Part shown: positions 35,985-44,682 of the stretch, one piece after another | Layout: each line of letters opens with the position of its first letter | How positions within the stretch are numbered: position 1 is the first letter of the stretch | NCBI RefSeq assembly: GCF_003570925.1 | Contig: NZ_QXIS01000033.1 | Location: forward strand, 28,612-92,611 | Source of the DNA: Candidatus Cryosericum terrychapinii | Lineage (GTDB): Bacteria; Caldisericota; Caldisericia; Cryosericales; Cryosericaceae | Direction of reading: 5' to 3' | Length of the DNA: 64,000 bases | Notes under the pieces: generated by a model | The model's database searches: none | What the model was told of the DNA's origin: nothing | What the model saw: the letters and a program-made list of their open reading frames with translations, nothing else | Program-made: the position numbers and the translations under genes

Positions 35985-36439
35985 CTCTATGGGTCGAAGC
36001 ACGAGAAGTCGAGGATCCTGGACGGGTTCGTGGTCCTGACGCATCTTAACCATTCGTACCGACGCAGCACCCCGAAGGCGAGGGGAGGTGCAGGGCAAGG
36101 GTCCCGTGCATCGCCCCCCCGGCATCCGTGTACACGGCTAAGGTTCGTCGCTGTGGACCTGGTGACACATGAAGGCTGTGCAGCCGGAGGAGAGTATGCC
36201 TGCGCCCTGGACATCACCGACGTCGCAACAGGATGGACCGAGACCAGGGCCGTGCGGAACAAGAGTCAGGAACATGTTGTCATTGCACTGAGCCGCATAC
36301 GCAGCAACCTCCCGGCCCTGGTACTGCACTCGGATAAAGGGAGCGAGTTCATCAACGACCAGTTGGGACGGTCCTGCGATGCCCATTGCATCCGCTTCGC
36401 GCGTTCCCGTCCCTGGGGGGAATGGACCGACTCTCCTTG
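35985..36439 (+). pseudogene. Integrase-core transposase, N-terminal and catalytic fragment
   Basis: KSRILDGFVVLTHLNHSYRR matches the N-terminal helix-turn-helix region of the family. RFVAVDLVTHEGC, ITDVATGWTETRAVRNK and VLHSDKGSEFIND carry the first two catalytic Asp residues of a DDE integrase core. The third catalytic residue and C-terminus are absent and the frame ends at 36439. No terminal repeats could be paired. The stretch 36440-36730 has no gene. Confidence 0.65.
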
Positions 36440-36730
36440 ACAAGTTCCCGCACTCACGTACAATCATCGACGGAACAGACATTGGCCGATGGCCGGAAGG
36501 GAGGAACCTCAATGACTACCTATGAAGAAGTACTTGCTGCAGGGGGCGACTCCTGGATTGCTGCCGACTGAACTCCTGACCTGATCAGTGTCAACGGAGT
36601 CTGTCCTGCGTCCGGCAGGTCTGCCGGAGTCCAGTCGTCGTCAGTACAACTCCTCGAGCGCCCTCTCCGCTATCCGTGCGTGGTTTGCCACGCACCCCAT
36701 GATCCATGTCCATCATTGGAGGTAGAAGAG

Positions 36731-37855
36731 ATGCATTTGGCAGCGCTTGGGTGGGATGACTATTTCTCACGACAATTCGAGAGTCTTGAACGCGATGGGC
36801 TCGTACCGGCGCGCATCGTTGAACAGCACAAGAACGGGTACATCGCATATGGGGAGCACGGAGAGTGGCAGGCCGAAGTCACGGGACGATTCCTGCACGT
36901 CCTAGCAGGGAGCGTCGGCTTTCCTGCCGTCGGTGACTGGGTAGGTCTCCAGCCGCTTCCGAACGAAGACCGGGCGCTGATCCACGCTTTTCTGCGTCGC
37001 AGGACGCAATTTGTAAGGAAGGTCGCCGGCTCGGGCATCGAGGAGCAGGTCGTCGCCTCAAACGTCGACGTCGTATTCCTCGTGACAGGGCTGGATGGCA
37101 ACTTCAACCTGAGGCGCATCGAGCGCTACCTGACCGAAGCGTGGTCAAGCGGTGCACAGCCGGTCGTCGTGCTCAACAAGGCCGACCTGTGCGACGACGT
37201 CGCGGCTTGTATCAGATCTGTCGAGGCGGTCGCCCCCGGTGCCGCCGTGCACGCAGTAAGCGCCGCACGGAACGAGGGCGTGGACGTTGTGCGAAGCTAC
37301 CTTACTCCCGGACGTACGATTGCATTCCTTGGTTCCTCCGGCGTGGGGAAGTCGACCATCATCAACCGCCTGCTGGGCGAGGACCGCCAGAAGGTGCAGG
37401 CAGTCAGTAACGCTGTAGGGAAGGGGCGGCATACGACGACCAGCAGATCGCTCCTGCTTCACCCTGACGGTGGGATGATCATCGACACGCCTGGCATGCG
37501 TGAACTCCAGTTGTGGGCGAGCGAAGGCGATGTCGAGCAGAGCTTCACGGACATCGAACTGCTGGCGGGCAAGTGCAGGTTCGGCGACTGCACGCACTCC
37601 ACCGAGCCCGGATGTGCCGTCACAGCAGCCGTGGAGGACGGTTCACTAGACGAAGACCGATATCGGAACTACATGAAACTGCAGAAAGAGGTCCGACGAC
37701 TTCAGCGGTTCCAGGAATTGCGGGAGCACACACGGGGAGACGGAGACCTCAGCAGGGTGCACGGCACGAGGCGGACCGTGGAACGGATTCGCGAGCCCAT
37801 CCGAGGACAGCGCGACTTCGACAGGGTGAGCATTGTGGACAGAGACGAATTATGA
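36731..37855 (+). CDS. rsgA: Ribosome small-subunit GTPase RsgA
   Basis: 374 residues with the circularly permuted GTPase order of RsgA: an OB-fold first (~20-110), then G4 VLNKADL (~145), G1 GSSGVGKSTIINRLLG (~200), G3 IIDTPGMREL (~250) and the zinc site C-x4-C-x-H-x5-C within CRFGDCTHSTEPGC (~281). The protein checks late 30S subunit assembly in the cytosol. The ATG at 36731 has GGAGG nine bases before it. The C-terminal tail is basic. A phosphotransferase remnant overlaps the stop. This is one of the few clear core genes in the window. Confidence 0.95.
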   Translation: MHLAALGWDDYFSRQFESLERDGLVPARIVEQHKNGYIAYGEHGEWQAEVTGRFLHVLAGSVGFPAVGDWVGLQPLPNEDRALIHAFLRRRTQFVRKVAGSGIEEQVVASNVDVVFLVTGLDGNFNLRRIERYLTEAWSSGAQPVVVLNKADLCDDVAACIRSVEAVAPGAAVHAVSAARNEGVDVVRSYLTPGRTIAFLGSSGVGKSTIINRLLGEDRQKVQAVSNAVGKGRHTTTSRSLLLHPDGGMIIDTPGMRELQLWASEGDVEQSFTDIELLAGKCRFGDCTHSTEPGCAVTAAVEDGSLDEDRYRNYMKLQKEVRRLQRFQELREHTRGDGDLSRVHGTRRTVERIREPIRGQRDFDRVSIVDRDEL

Positions 37856-38090
37856 CACACAAGGAAGAGACCGTCGGACAGACAACATTGGTCGGAGTGG
37901 CACGCCGCAACGGCGTGCCACCGGACGACCTCATGGAACCGTCTGGAGGCTGGCTCAACCACATCTACGGGCTCAAGCGCAGGGGCGCGAAGTATGTTCT
38001 GCACGTTTCTCCGGCTGCTGTCCGCCCCTCTGAGCTGGTCAAGCCGAAGCGGACTGGATCAGCCACCTGGTTGACGTCGGAATGCAGTGA
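37852..38090 (+). pseudogene. Aminoglycoside-phosphotransferase-family gene, 5' fragment with frameshift
   Basis: The ATG overlaps the rsgA stop (ATGA). The frame reads SGGWLNHIYGLKRRG, YVLHVSPAAVRPSELV, the N-lobe start of APH/choline-kinase-like enzymes. After SELVK the expected AEADWISHLVDVGM continues only in the +1 frame, so one base has been lost or gained near 38048. The sequence is then cut by the GNAT gene. No catalytic loop remains. Confidence 0.6.
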
Positions 38091-38678
38091 TTACCTATTG
38101 AGCGCTTCAAATTCACCTCTCAACATCGAATAGTACAGTGTTCCACTTAGGGTTCCATTCGGATTCTTCTTGTTTTCGCGGAAATGGCCTTCTCTTGTCA
38201 TTCCACACCGTTCCGCCACGCGGCAGCTCCGGATATTTGTGTCATCGCATTCCAAACGGACACGGTGAGCTTCCAGGTTCTCAAAGATGAACCGCAGCGT
38301 CCCTTTGACAGCTTCGGTCACATATCCTCGGCCTTCGTGGTCCACATCCGCGAAGTAGCCGACTTCGAACTCCGGCAGATCCCATGTGATCGGACCGATA
38401 TAGACTTGGGCGACGAACTCGTCGCTCCTTTTGTCGAAAACGCCCAGAAAGAAGCAATTCCGGGCCACCCAGGCGGCGGCTAGGTTTCGGACCACGATTT
38501 CCGCATCTTCTTTGCTCTGGATGTTCATCACGGCATTCTCTGATTCGTATTGCATGAGATGGGCATGATTCTTCTGGCTCATGGTGTAGAACCAGGGACC
38601 ATCACCAGCCTGATAGCAGCGCAGACAGAGCCGCTCTGTCTCGAAGCGCGCGGGAAGATCAAGAAGTAGTCTATGCAC
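38091..38678 (-). CDS. GNAT-family N-acetyltransferase (RimJ/RimL-like)
   Basis: 195 residues from the GTG at 38678, which has GAGGAGG six bases upstream. It reads HRLLLDLPARFETERLCLR, the usual RimJ-like opening. WDLPEFEVGYFADVDHEGRGYVTEA holds the acetyl-CoA loop (GRGYxTEA), and RVAERCGMTREGHFRENKKN the conserved C-terminal element. It would acetylate protein N-termini or small amines; substrate unknown. The 3' end abuts the broken phosphotransferase on the other strand. Confidence 0.85.
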   Translation of the reverse strand: MHRLLLDLPARFETERLCLRCYQAGDGPWFYTMSQKNHAHLMQYESENAVMNIQSKEDAEIVVRNLAAAWVARNCFFLGVFDKRSDEFVAQVYIGPITWDLPEFEVGYFADVDHEGRGYVTEAVKGTLRFIFENLEAHRVRLECDDTNIRSCRVAERCGMTREGHFRENKKNPNGTLSGTLYYSMLRGEFEALNR

Positions 38679-38741
38679 GGAATGCCTCCTCAGCCCTGTT
38701 TGGCTGTACGTGCCTGTGGAGAGTGTGGATTGCATGCCATC

Positions 38742-39005
38742 TCATTCTCCTTTGGAGTCTTCTGTCCTCCGGCGGGGGAGACGGATTTCTTGCTGCAACG
38801 AAAGAGCGTCCTGTGATTCATGCGAACCACAGATAGAATGGGTGACAATGATTTCTAGTGGTTCTAGTAATTGCCCCATCGTCTGGCAAACGACAATCGG
38901 TGTTTCTCCATCTTCTGTGGCTAGGACTGTTGTTACCGAATATCTTCCAGTGTACCATGCATCCCATACTCCGCACCCCGAGACGATATCCATCTGCCGA
39001 TCCAT
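38742..39005 (-). CDS. Possible small hypothetical protein
   Basis: An 87-codon minus-strand frame contains SVTTVLATEDGETPIVVCQT and LEPLEIIVTHSICGSHE, with plausible codon use. It has no clear ribosome site and no recognised family. It may be a fragment. Confidence 0.25.
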   Translation of the reverse strand: MDRQMDIVSGCGVWDAWYTGRYSVTTVLATEDGETPIVVCQTMGQLLEPLEIIVTHSICGSHESQDALSLQQEIRLPRRRTEDSKGE

Positions 39006-39079
39006 GCCTGTCTGGCTTGCGCAAACAAGGCCAGGGAGACAACATCACCCTCAAGTGTAGTATATCGGGCTTAAGAGAA

Positions 39080-39220
39080 AAGCGAGACGCATCGACCTGG
39101 GAGTTACTAACATAGTCATCCACTGGAGATTCTCGGAAGATGAGTGCAAGGTGCCTCGGCTGGAAGTCAGTCCCAGAACGAGAAAGAGAGGTGAAAGGGG
39201 TCGAGTGGTGGAGATCGGGG
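39080..39220 (+). repeat. Recombinase 3'-end remnant with core repeat (left family A)
   Basis: ARRIDLGVTNIVIHWRFSED and LEVSPRTRKRGERGRVVEIG repeat the end of the recombinase at 16690-17600 almost base for base. The core at 39205-39220 has one change (GAGATCGGGG). No upstream recombinase sequence is present. Confidence 0.7.
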
Positions 39221-39244
39221 CCTTGAACCGATGTGGCGACATTG

Positions 39245-39365
39245 CGAAACGGCGCTCGGGTGCATCCAGACTGCTCGAAAGCACAGGACTCGAACACCAT
39301 GAAGCAGGACTAGCCCCAGCGCCGTGACGCTTGAATCAGTCCGCGTACTTGAATACCTGGCAGCG
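39245..39365 (+). repeat. Second dispersed repeat, copy 1
   Basis: It shares CAGACTGCTCGAAAGCACAG-like and GTACTTGAATACCTGG-like blocks in the same order with 42640-42755. It directly follows a core-repeat site in both places. Nothing recognisable occupies 39366-39750. Confidence 0.4.
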
Positions 39366-39753
39366 AGGATTAGTTACCTTTCATCCAGAAGCTGATTATC
39401 TGAATGAGACCGAAGTGTCCGTGCTTGGCGCAGGGGGATGCAGAGCGAAATCCTCCATGCTGCGGCCTGGTGTAGCCCGGGATTGTCTGCTTGAAGACTG
39501 TCTCGTCCGGAAGTCTATCCAACGACGGCTTCGCTTCTGCGTGCAGGCCGATGCTTGCGGGTTCATGAGCCGGCCGAGAAGAGCGGCGCCAAGTGATGAC
39601 GGAAGACTAGGGCAAAGCACGATATCACCCGATACTAGCGGGCAGTCCGTGAAATTCAAGAGATGTGCCAAGGACATAGTATCGATGCAATGGGCAGTCT
39701 GGCAAATAGAGATGCCAGTTGATCACACATTCTGCAAGTAATACTTCTGCAAC

Positions 39754-39842
39754 ATATATCAATGGATATAGAGATTTTCCATTGACGCTTGACAGCACAT
39801 TTTCCTTTTGCTAATATATCAATGGATAAATAGATATTCATT
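39754..39842 (+). promoter_or_regulatory. Promoter and twin operators of the apbE operon
   Basis: TTGACA (39789-39794), 17-bp spacer, TAATAT (39812-39817). The motif ATATATCAATGGATA-N2-AGAT occurs at 39754 upstream of the -35 box and again at 39814 over the -10 box and start region, 60 bp apart. This placement of two identical sites suits a repressor that loops or blocks the promoter. The leader of ~140 bp to the ATG has no gene. Confidence 0.65.
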
Positions 39843-39971
39843 CAGTTTGCTAGGCAGAGAACGACGGCATACTTACGTATGCCCAAGACGACAACAACAC
39901 AAAACGCTAATTAATCAGGGCTGAGGCGGGTCGCGTTCGACTCCCCTCAACTTAAGAAGGAAGGGATACGG

Positions 39972-40940
39972 ATGACCGAAAACATGACTGCCCAGTCCGC
40001 TAGCTTTGGAATGGGTACAGTGATAACCCACAGAGTCTTCGGAGGGCAGACAGAAGAAGCACTTCAGGCCGCAATAGGGGAAACTGTGAGGCTCGAAAGA
40101 ATGCTGAGCCGATTTAGATCGGAAAGTGAAATAGGCAGGATCAACAGTTCTGCAGGTATTAGATACGAAAAAGTGAGCAGCGAAACGTTTGAGGTACTAT
40201 CTGGGGCAGTTGAATTTTCAAAATGCTGTCAAGGCTCCTTTGATGTAACTATTGGGCCTCTAGTTACTTTATGGAACATATACGAAGGTGTATCAGAGCC
40301 TCCGCCCAGATCTAGGATAGAAAAGGCTATTCCTCTTGTAGACTATACCGATGTGGCTTTTGACTATCATACAAAATCGGTTGGCCTCAAAAAGGCAGGA
40401 CAGTCAATTGATCTAGGAGGAATAGGAAAAGGATATGCCGCGGACAAAGTCATAGACGTCTTCAAGAAATACGGTATTTCATCGGCTTTTACAAATTTCG
40501 GAGGAAATGTGGCTACTGTCGGGGCTAGGCCTGACGGATCTCCGTGGCGGGTTGGCATCCAGCATCCGCGACAAGAGGACAAATTGATTGGAGTGGTCTC
40601 TGTGGTAAACAAGTCAGTTGTTACATCTGGTGACTATCAGCGATACTTCATTGATAGCCATGGAAGGAGGTATCACCATATCTTGGATCCAGCTACCGGA
40701 TATCCATGCGAAACAGGGCTTGTCAGTGTTACCGTGGTTTCGGACAGCTCTATGGCTGCTGACGCGCTGTCAACCATATTGTTCACAGTGGGGATGAACA
40801 GGGGGATTGAACTCCTCAAATCCTTCCCCGGAACGGAAGCAATTCTTATTGATATGAACTTGCTGGTTCACGTTACACGAGCTCTCAGAGACTGCTTTCA
40901 GACGACTGAAGGCAGAAGAATAGATGTATTGGATAATTAG
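39972..40940 (+). CDS. apbE: FAD:protein FMN transferase (ApbE family)
   Basis: 322 residues. ApbE motifs are clear: ERMLSRFRSESEIGRINSS, SIDLGGIGKGYAADK, AFTNFGGNVATVG, HHILDPATGYP and the metal-site Asp in MAADALSTILF. The enzyme attaches FMN from FAD to Ser/Thr of target proteins. The substrate is almost certainly the FMN-binding protein two genes downstream. I see no signal peptide or lipobox at the N-terminus (TENMTAQSASFGMGTVITH), which is unusual because the target domain is predicted outside the membrane. AAGGAAGGG precedes the ATG. AT-richer than the window average. Confidence 0.9.
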   Translation: MTENMTAQSASFGMGTVITHRVFGGQTEEALQAAIGETVRLERMLSRFRSESEIGRINSSAGIRYEKVSSETFEVLSGAVEFSKCCQGSFDVTIGPLVTLWNIYEGVSEPPPRSRIEKAIPLVDYTDVAFDYHTKSVGLKKAGQSIDLGGIGKGYAADKVIDVFKKYGISSAFTNFGGNVATVGARPDGSPWRVGIQHPRQEDKLIGVVSVVNKSVVTSGDYQRYFIDSHGRRYHHILDPATGYPCETGLVSVTVVSDSSMAADALSTILFTVGMNRGIELLKSFPGTEAILIDMNLLVHVTRALRDCFQTTEGRRIDVLDN

Positions 40941-40955
40941 CCTGGAGGGTTTACC

Positions 40956-41489
40956 ATGAAGACGGCAGTCATTTCGTACTCATTAACCGGTAACAACGAA
41001 GCTTTAGCCAACAGTATCGCTGAAGAACTTGCAGTGGAGCATATCAGAATTACAGAACCTAAACCTCGGACTATGGGTTCAATTGTCCTAGACACGATCT
41101 TTAACAGAACACCGCAGGTACAACCAATGTCCAGCAGACTAGAAAACTATGATTTGATCCTCTTTTGTGGACCGGTTTGGCTGGGACAGGTGGCGACACC
41201 GCTTCGTGCATACTTGAAGTATCTCAAGACAGATCTACGTAGATATGCCTTCATTTCAATAAGTGGTGGGGCCGATGGCGCGAATACGAAACTGGCAGGT
41301 GAGCTGAAGAAAAGAGTTGGGAGAGAACCTATTGCACTCATCGATCTGCATATCGCTGATCTATTGCCTCCTGACCCGAAACCTGTTCGTAAAGATACGT
41401 CAGCCTATCGAATAAGTGACGGAGACATTGAGAAACTGACTGGTACAATTGTGAAAACTGTGCGAGAAGCAATTTCGAATTGGCAGTGA
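40956..41489 (+). CDS. Flavodoxin family protein
   Basis: 177 residues opening MKTAVISYSLTGNNEALA, the FMN-phosphate loop of flavodoxins (SxTGN). LENYDLILFCGPVWLGQVA is the 60s-type FMN contact loop, and YAFISISGGADG the third. It would carry electrons in the cytosol. It lies 15 bp after apbE, with GGAGGG before the ATG, between the flavin transferase and its probable target. It may therefore feed electrons to the membrane FMN protein. Confidence 0.85.
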   Translation: MKTAVISYSLTGNNEALANSIAEELAVEHIRITEPKPRTMGSIVLDTIFNRTPQVQPMSSRLENYDLILFCGPVWLGQVATPLRAYLKYLKTDLRRYAFISISGGADGANTKLAGELKKRVGREPIALIDLHIADLLPPDPKPVRKDTSAYRISDGDIEKLTGTIVKTVREAISNWQ

Positions 41490-41518
41490 GTAGATTGTAG
41501 AGTAATAGTGAGGTAGAG

Positions 41519-41941
41519 ATGAAGAGGAGAAGCAAAATGCCAGGATGGATTGTAGCTCTGATAGTAATGGCTGTTTTGGGTATAGGTGGAGGAATCGGCT
41601 GGTCGTTTTTAGCCAAGGAGCATAACGAAGCAAGAAATCTCACTTTTGGTGCCATGGACTTCGGTAATCTGAATGACGGCATCTATGTTGGGGAATATGA
41701 GGGCGGGATGTACAAATGGAGAGCCAACAAAGTCCAGGTCACGGTATCATCAGGCAAGATTTCTGACATTAAACTATTAAGTTCTTCAGATCCGGGTAAC
41801 AAAAATGCACAGCAGGATGTGCTCTACGACAGGGTAATCAAAGAACAGTCATTGCAGGTGGATGTCATCAGCGGCGCAACCCTTACATCTAAAGCCTATC
41901 TCCGGGCGGTTGAGAACGCACTCAAACAAGCGCAAAAATAG
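41519..41941 (+). CDS. Membrane-anchored FMN-binding domain protein (ApbE target)
   Basis: 140 residues: a basic start, one membrane segment (GWIVALIVMAVLGIGGGIGW), then an FMN-binding domain with NLNDGIYVGEYEG, KVQVTVSSGKISDIKLL and the flavinylation motif VISGATLTSKAY, in which the Thr of SGAT is the expected covalent FMN site (as in NqrC and RnfG). The domain should face outward. With apbE and the flavodoxin it forms a compact flavin electron-transfer operon. GAGG precedes the ATG. Confidence 0.9.
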   Translation: MKRRSKMPGWIVALIVMAVLGIGGGIGWSFLAKEHNEARNLTFGAMDFGNLNDGIYVGEYEGGMYKWRANKVQVTVSSGKISDIKLLSSSDPGNKNAQQDVLYDRVIKEQSLQVDVISGATLTSKAYLRAVENALKQAQK

Positions 41942-42164
41942 CGGGAATCCACCAATTCTCGGAGAAGTCTGTGCAGGTGAAAGTGACCCTGCGATGATTG
42001 ACTACATATTCAGATGGTCGAATTGGGATTACTCAGGGATTTGGCAGCTTCGACTGCATTGGTTGCCGAACCGGCAGAATCGGATTTGCCTAAGTAGAAC
42101 TTAAGAGATCCCCAAGAACTCAGTCTTGCTTTGGTAGCAATTGTCGCAACATCATCAAAAGACT

Positions 42165-42201
42165 GATGCTCGCTGGAGAAATCCGGCGGGCATCTTCTTC
42201 T
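42165..42201 (+). terminator. Terminator region downstream of the flavin operon
   Basis: GATGCTCGCTGGA and TCCGGCGGGCATC form a 13-bp stem with three G-U pairs and a GAAA tetraloop, followed by TTCTTCT. It lies ~220 bp after the last gene. Confidence 0.65.
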
Positions 42202-42289
42202 ACCTAATATGAGTGGTGGAGCAGAGGGCGCCCGAACGCCTGACTCCCGTCGCGAGCGCGGCTCTTCAGCTGTAGAAGTGGGGGGGGGG

Positions 42290-42420
42290 GTCGCTGGTGG
42301 TCAATGGGAGATGCCGAAAACGTAGTATTGATACGGTCGTGGTGGAGATAGGGGGGATTGGTGGGTCCTCACGACTCTCTGTTCATGCGCTAGTTAGCGC
42401 ACTTCGGATGCGGTCGTCGG
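42290..42420 (+). repeat. Core-repeat copy (left family C, right family III)
   Basis: Exact core at 42339-42354. The left flank includes GTAGTATTGATACGGTC; the right flank includes GATTGGTGGGTCCTCACGAC. Confidence 0.65.
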
Positions 42421-42479
42421 CGACAGGTTATGGGTGGCGAGAGCAGGTCAACCGGTTGGGAGCCAGGTGGAGGTAGAAC

Positions 42480-42545
42480 AACGGTGGTTGTGTGGCGGAG
42501 ATAGGGGGCAATCGTTGGGTCTCACGACCACCTGCCGGTCGGTTG
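42480..42545 (+). repeat. Core-repeat copy (right family III)
   Basis: Core variant GTGGCGGAGATAGGGG at 42492-42507, followed by GCAATCGTTGGGTCTCACGA. It is only 150 bp from the previous copy and in the same orientation. Confidence 0.55.
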
Positions 42546-42634
42546 TCTGCGATGATTGCGATGATCAATAAGGCGCATTTGCAGCTGATTGCAGAACAAA
42601 GAAAGACAGCGCTGTGGATAGGGAGAAAGACGCT

Positions 42635-42755
42635 CGCGCACCTGTGGACTGCTTGAAGGCGCAGAACTCAAGCACTCTGAAGTACGATCGAGGCTAGGAG
42701 GCCGGGGTTTGAACCAGCTCGTGTACTTGAGTACCTGACTGGTCGGATGGGTACT
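42635..42755 (+). repeat. Second dispersed repeat, copy 2
   Basis: Blocks GGACTGCTTGAAGGCGCAGA and GTGTACTTGAGTACCTGAC correspond to those at 39245-39365. The remainder of 41942-43010 contains no gene. Confidence 0.4.
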
Positions 42756-43010
42756 TCACATCGGGGACTTGATCACCTGGCTAGATCTATCTTGGTCAGA
42801 GTTCTTCGGTCTCGGAAGCCGGTGGTTTGCACAAGAAACGCCACGGACAACATGGTCAGAAAGCCCGCGTGATTGAGCGCGGTATCTGGAATCGAGCGAT
42901 GTTGTCAGTGGAGTAGGGTGCTGGCATTCTCGTCAGATTGGGGAAGGGTGTGGCGGGGCGATTGTCAGTCGGAAATGGCGCAAATGTCAGTCTGAGGGCG
43001 GCTCTACTCC

Positions 43011-43057
43011 ATTACACCAACAGTGTTACACCAACAGTGTTACACCAACAGTGCAAT
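43011..43057. repeat. 14-bp iterons, distal array (three units)
   Basis: ATTACACCAACAGTG, then two further GTTACACCAACAGTG units, closing with GCAAT. Each unit is an imperfect palindrome (ACACCAACAGTGT). The array lies 174 bp beyond the stop of the ATPase gene. Confidence 0.75.
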
Positions 43058-43230
43058 GGAGATAGAATTGGTCGGAGCTCGCATGCGAATTCTGAGCTGA
43101 CGAGTCTCGACAACAATTCGGCGACGGTGTGGCCACAAATCGCAAAGAGTCATCGGCGAGACCATAGATTCGGAGGTCGGGCGCACTTTTCGGCAATAGA
43201 CCCGGGAGATGCAAGACCGGTCCGAGATGC

Positions 43231-44379
43231 CTAGATCGTATCCGTTCCTGCATCTCTGATCCATACTGCCATGACGGGATCCACGAGGCGCCACTCCTTC
43301 TGCTCACGTTCAATGAGGTCCAGTACCTCGAGAGTCTTCATGGCCTTCGCCATGCCTGATGCAGACAGACCATATTGCTGCAGGTATTCGTGTGCCAAGG
43401 GCTGCGCCGTAGGATCAATGGCAAGACTGTTCAGCGCCCGTCGCTGGACGGGGGTAAGTCCCATCCACGTGGCTTGGAGGAATGATGTCTCGGAATGGAT
43501 CAGTTTATTCCATGCTGCATCGATGATTTCGTCAGTGCAAGCGGTCTCTGTCATGTTCCAGATAATGCCTGCGAGCTCTTGGACGTAGATGGGGTATCCG
43601 GCAGCACGGTCATAGATGGCAGAAGCCATAGCGGGACTGCACGTCTTGCCAGTATTGGAGAACTTCTGAACAATGTAGGGGACGAAGTCGGCGCTGCCGA
43701 TCCTATCGAGTGTCAGAAAGGTGGAGCTGCCGTAGAAGGGTCGATTCTTGCCAAACATGTCCATGAGCAGTTGCCGTCGGCTGCCTACATAGACGAAGGA
43801 GACGTCTTTCTGCATCGAAATGTGCTCACGCAGCGTTCCCTCAATCCTTTTTGACTCTGGGAGCGTACTTATTTCCTGAAACTCGTCGAACACACAGCAG
43901 GCCTTCCTGTGGTTCTTCTGAACGTAGCTGAGCAGACTTGCCATGATATCATCAAGCCCTGCGGCAGGCGATGTCCCGGGCGTCATGGCGGCAGAAACAC
44001 TCATCTCATTCTGACGTACAGTGAAGGTCACCGTGAAGCTCCCGAACAGGTTCGTAAGGCGTTTCTTGAAACTGCTCGGAGATGCCCCACGTCCGATGCC
44101 AGCGATGACCGCTCTTGCCAGCTTCATGACGAAGTCCTGCTCTGAGAGAACAGAGAAGAAGTCGGCATAGACCGTCAGAAAGTCCTGTTCGTGAAGGAGC
44201 ACAATAGCGCGGCGGGTGAGAGACGTCTTTCCGTAGCGGCGGGGAGAACTCAGAACGACGCTCTGTCCGCTCAGGACAAGATTTTCCAGCTGTGCTAGCT
44301 CCTTTGTCCTATCACAGAAATCGGCACCATCCGCAACGGTGGTGATGAACGGATTGCTCGTCCTTGAGCTTCTCTGCAT
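43231..44379 (-). CDS. AAA-family ATPase (archaeal-type ATPase, PF01637-like)
   Basis: About 382 residues. Walker A is SSPRRYGKTSLTRRA, Walker B ACCVFDEFQEI, sensor-like FVYVGSRRQLLMDMF; a winged-helix end follows (TPVQRRALNSLA, LSASGMAKAMKTLEVLDLIE). This is the plan of the ATPase_2/PF01637 group, which often occurs with mobile or defence genes and whose role is largely unknown. The ATG at 44379 (QRSSRTSNPF) has GGAGG nine bases upstream; the ATG at 44394 lies inside the iteron array. The gene is bracketed by related iterons on both sides. Confidence 0.85.
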   Translation of the reverse strand: MQRSSRTSNPFITTVADGADFCDRTKELAQLENLVLSGQSVVLSSPRRYGKTSLTRRAIVLLHEQDFLTVYADFFSVLSEQDFVMKLARAVIAGIGRGASPSSFKKRLTNLFGSFTVTFTVRQNEMSVSAAMTPGTSPAAGLDDIMASLLSYVQKNHRKACCVFDEFQEISTLPESKRIEGTLREHISMQKDVSFVYVGSRRQLLMDMFGKNRPFYGSSTFLTLDRIGSADFVPYIVQKFSNTGKTCSPAMASAIYDRAAGYPIYVQELAGIIWNMTETACTDEIIDAAWNKLIHSETSFLQATWMGLTPVQRRALNSLAIDPTAQPLAHEYLQQYGLSASGMAKAMKTLEVLDLIEREQKEWRLVDPVMAVWIRDAGTDTI

Positions 44380-44392
44380 GGCCAATTCCTCC

Positions 44393-44453
44393 ATTACGCG
44401 AATAGCGTTACGCCGATAGTGTTACACTAACAGCGTTACACCAATAGTGTAAT
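44393..44453. repeat. 14-bp iterons, promoter-proximal array (four units)
   Basis: Units GTTACRCCRATAGTG-like repeat every 14 bp from ATTACGC to GTGTAAT, related to 43011-43057. Their place right before the ATPase start makes them likely operator sites for its product. From here to 44682 I see a palindrome CTGCATGCAG (44652-44661) and nothing else. Confidence 0.75.
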
Positions 44454-44682
44454 GACAGAGATGAGTCGCGCAAGTCTATGTGAGGACCCCGCAACAGGCA
44501 AATTGCACGGATCCAATTGGTGTGCCCGCGTGTACGACGCCAATCATCGGCGTCCTTGAGCGTGAGAATTGATTTGCAGTCGCACACATGGTTCAGACGG
44601 TGACGTGATGGATTCCACAATGTCGGCGGGAAGTGATACACTAAAATGTAGCTGCATGCAGTATTAGGAGGGGGATGGTCTC

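Noticed and set aside
39890-39950. TTCGA-containing loop before apbE as a tRNA
   Set aside because: The neighbouring bases do not form a 5-bp T-stem and no cloverleaf can be built.
42290-43060. CRISPR array, because of closely spaced repeats
   Set aside because: The 14-bp units are contiguous without spacers and the core repeats are irregularly spaced; no cas gene is present.
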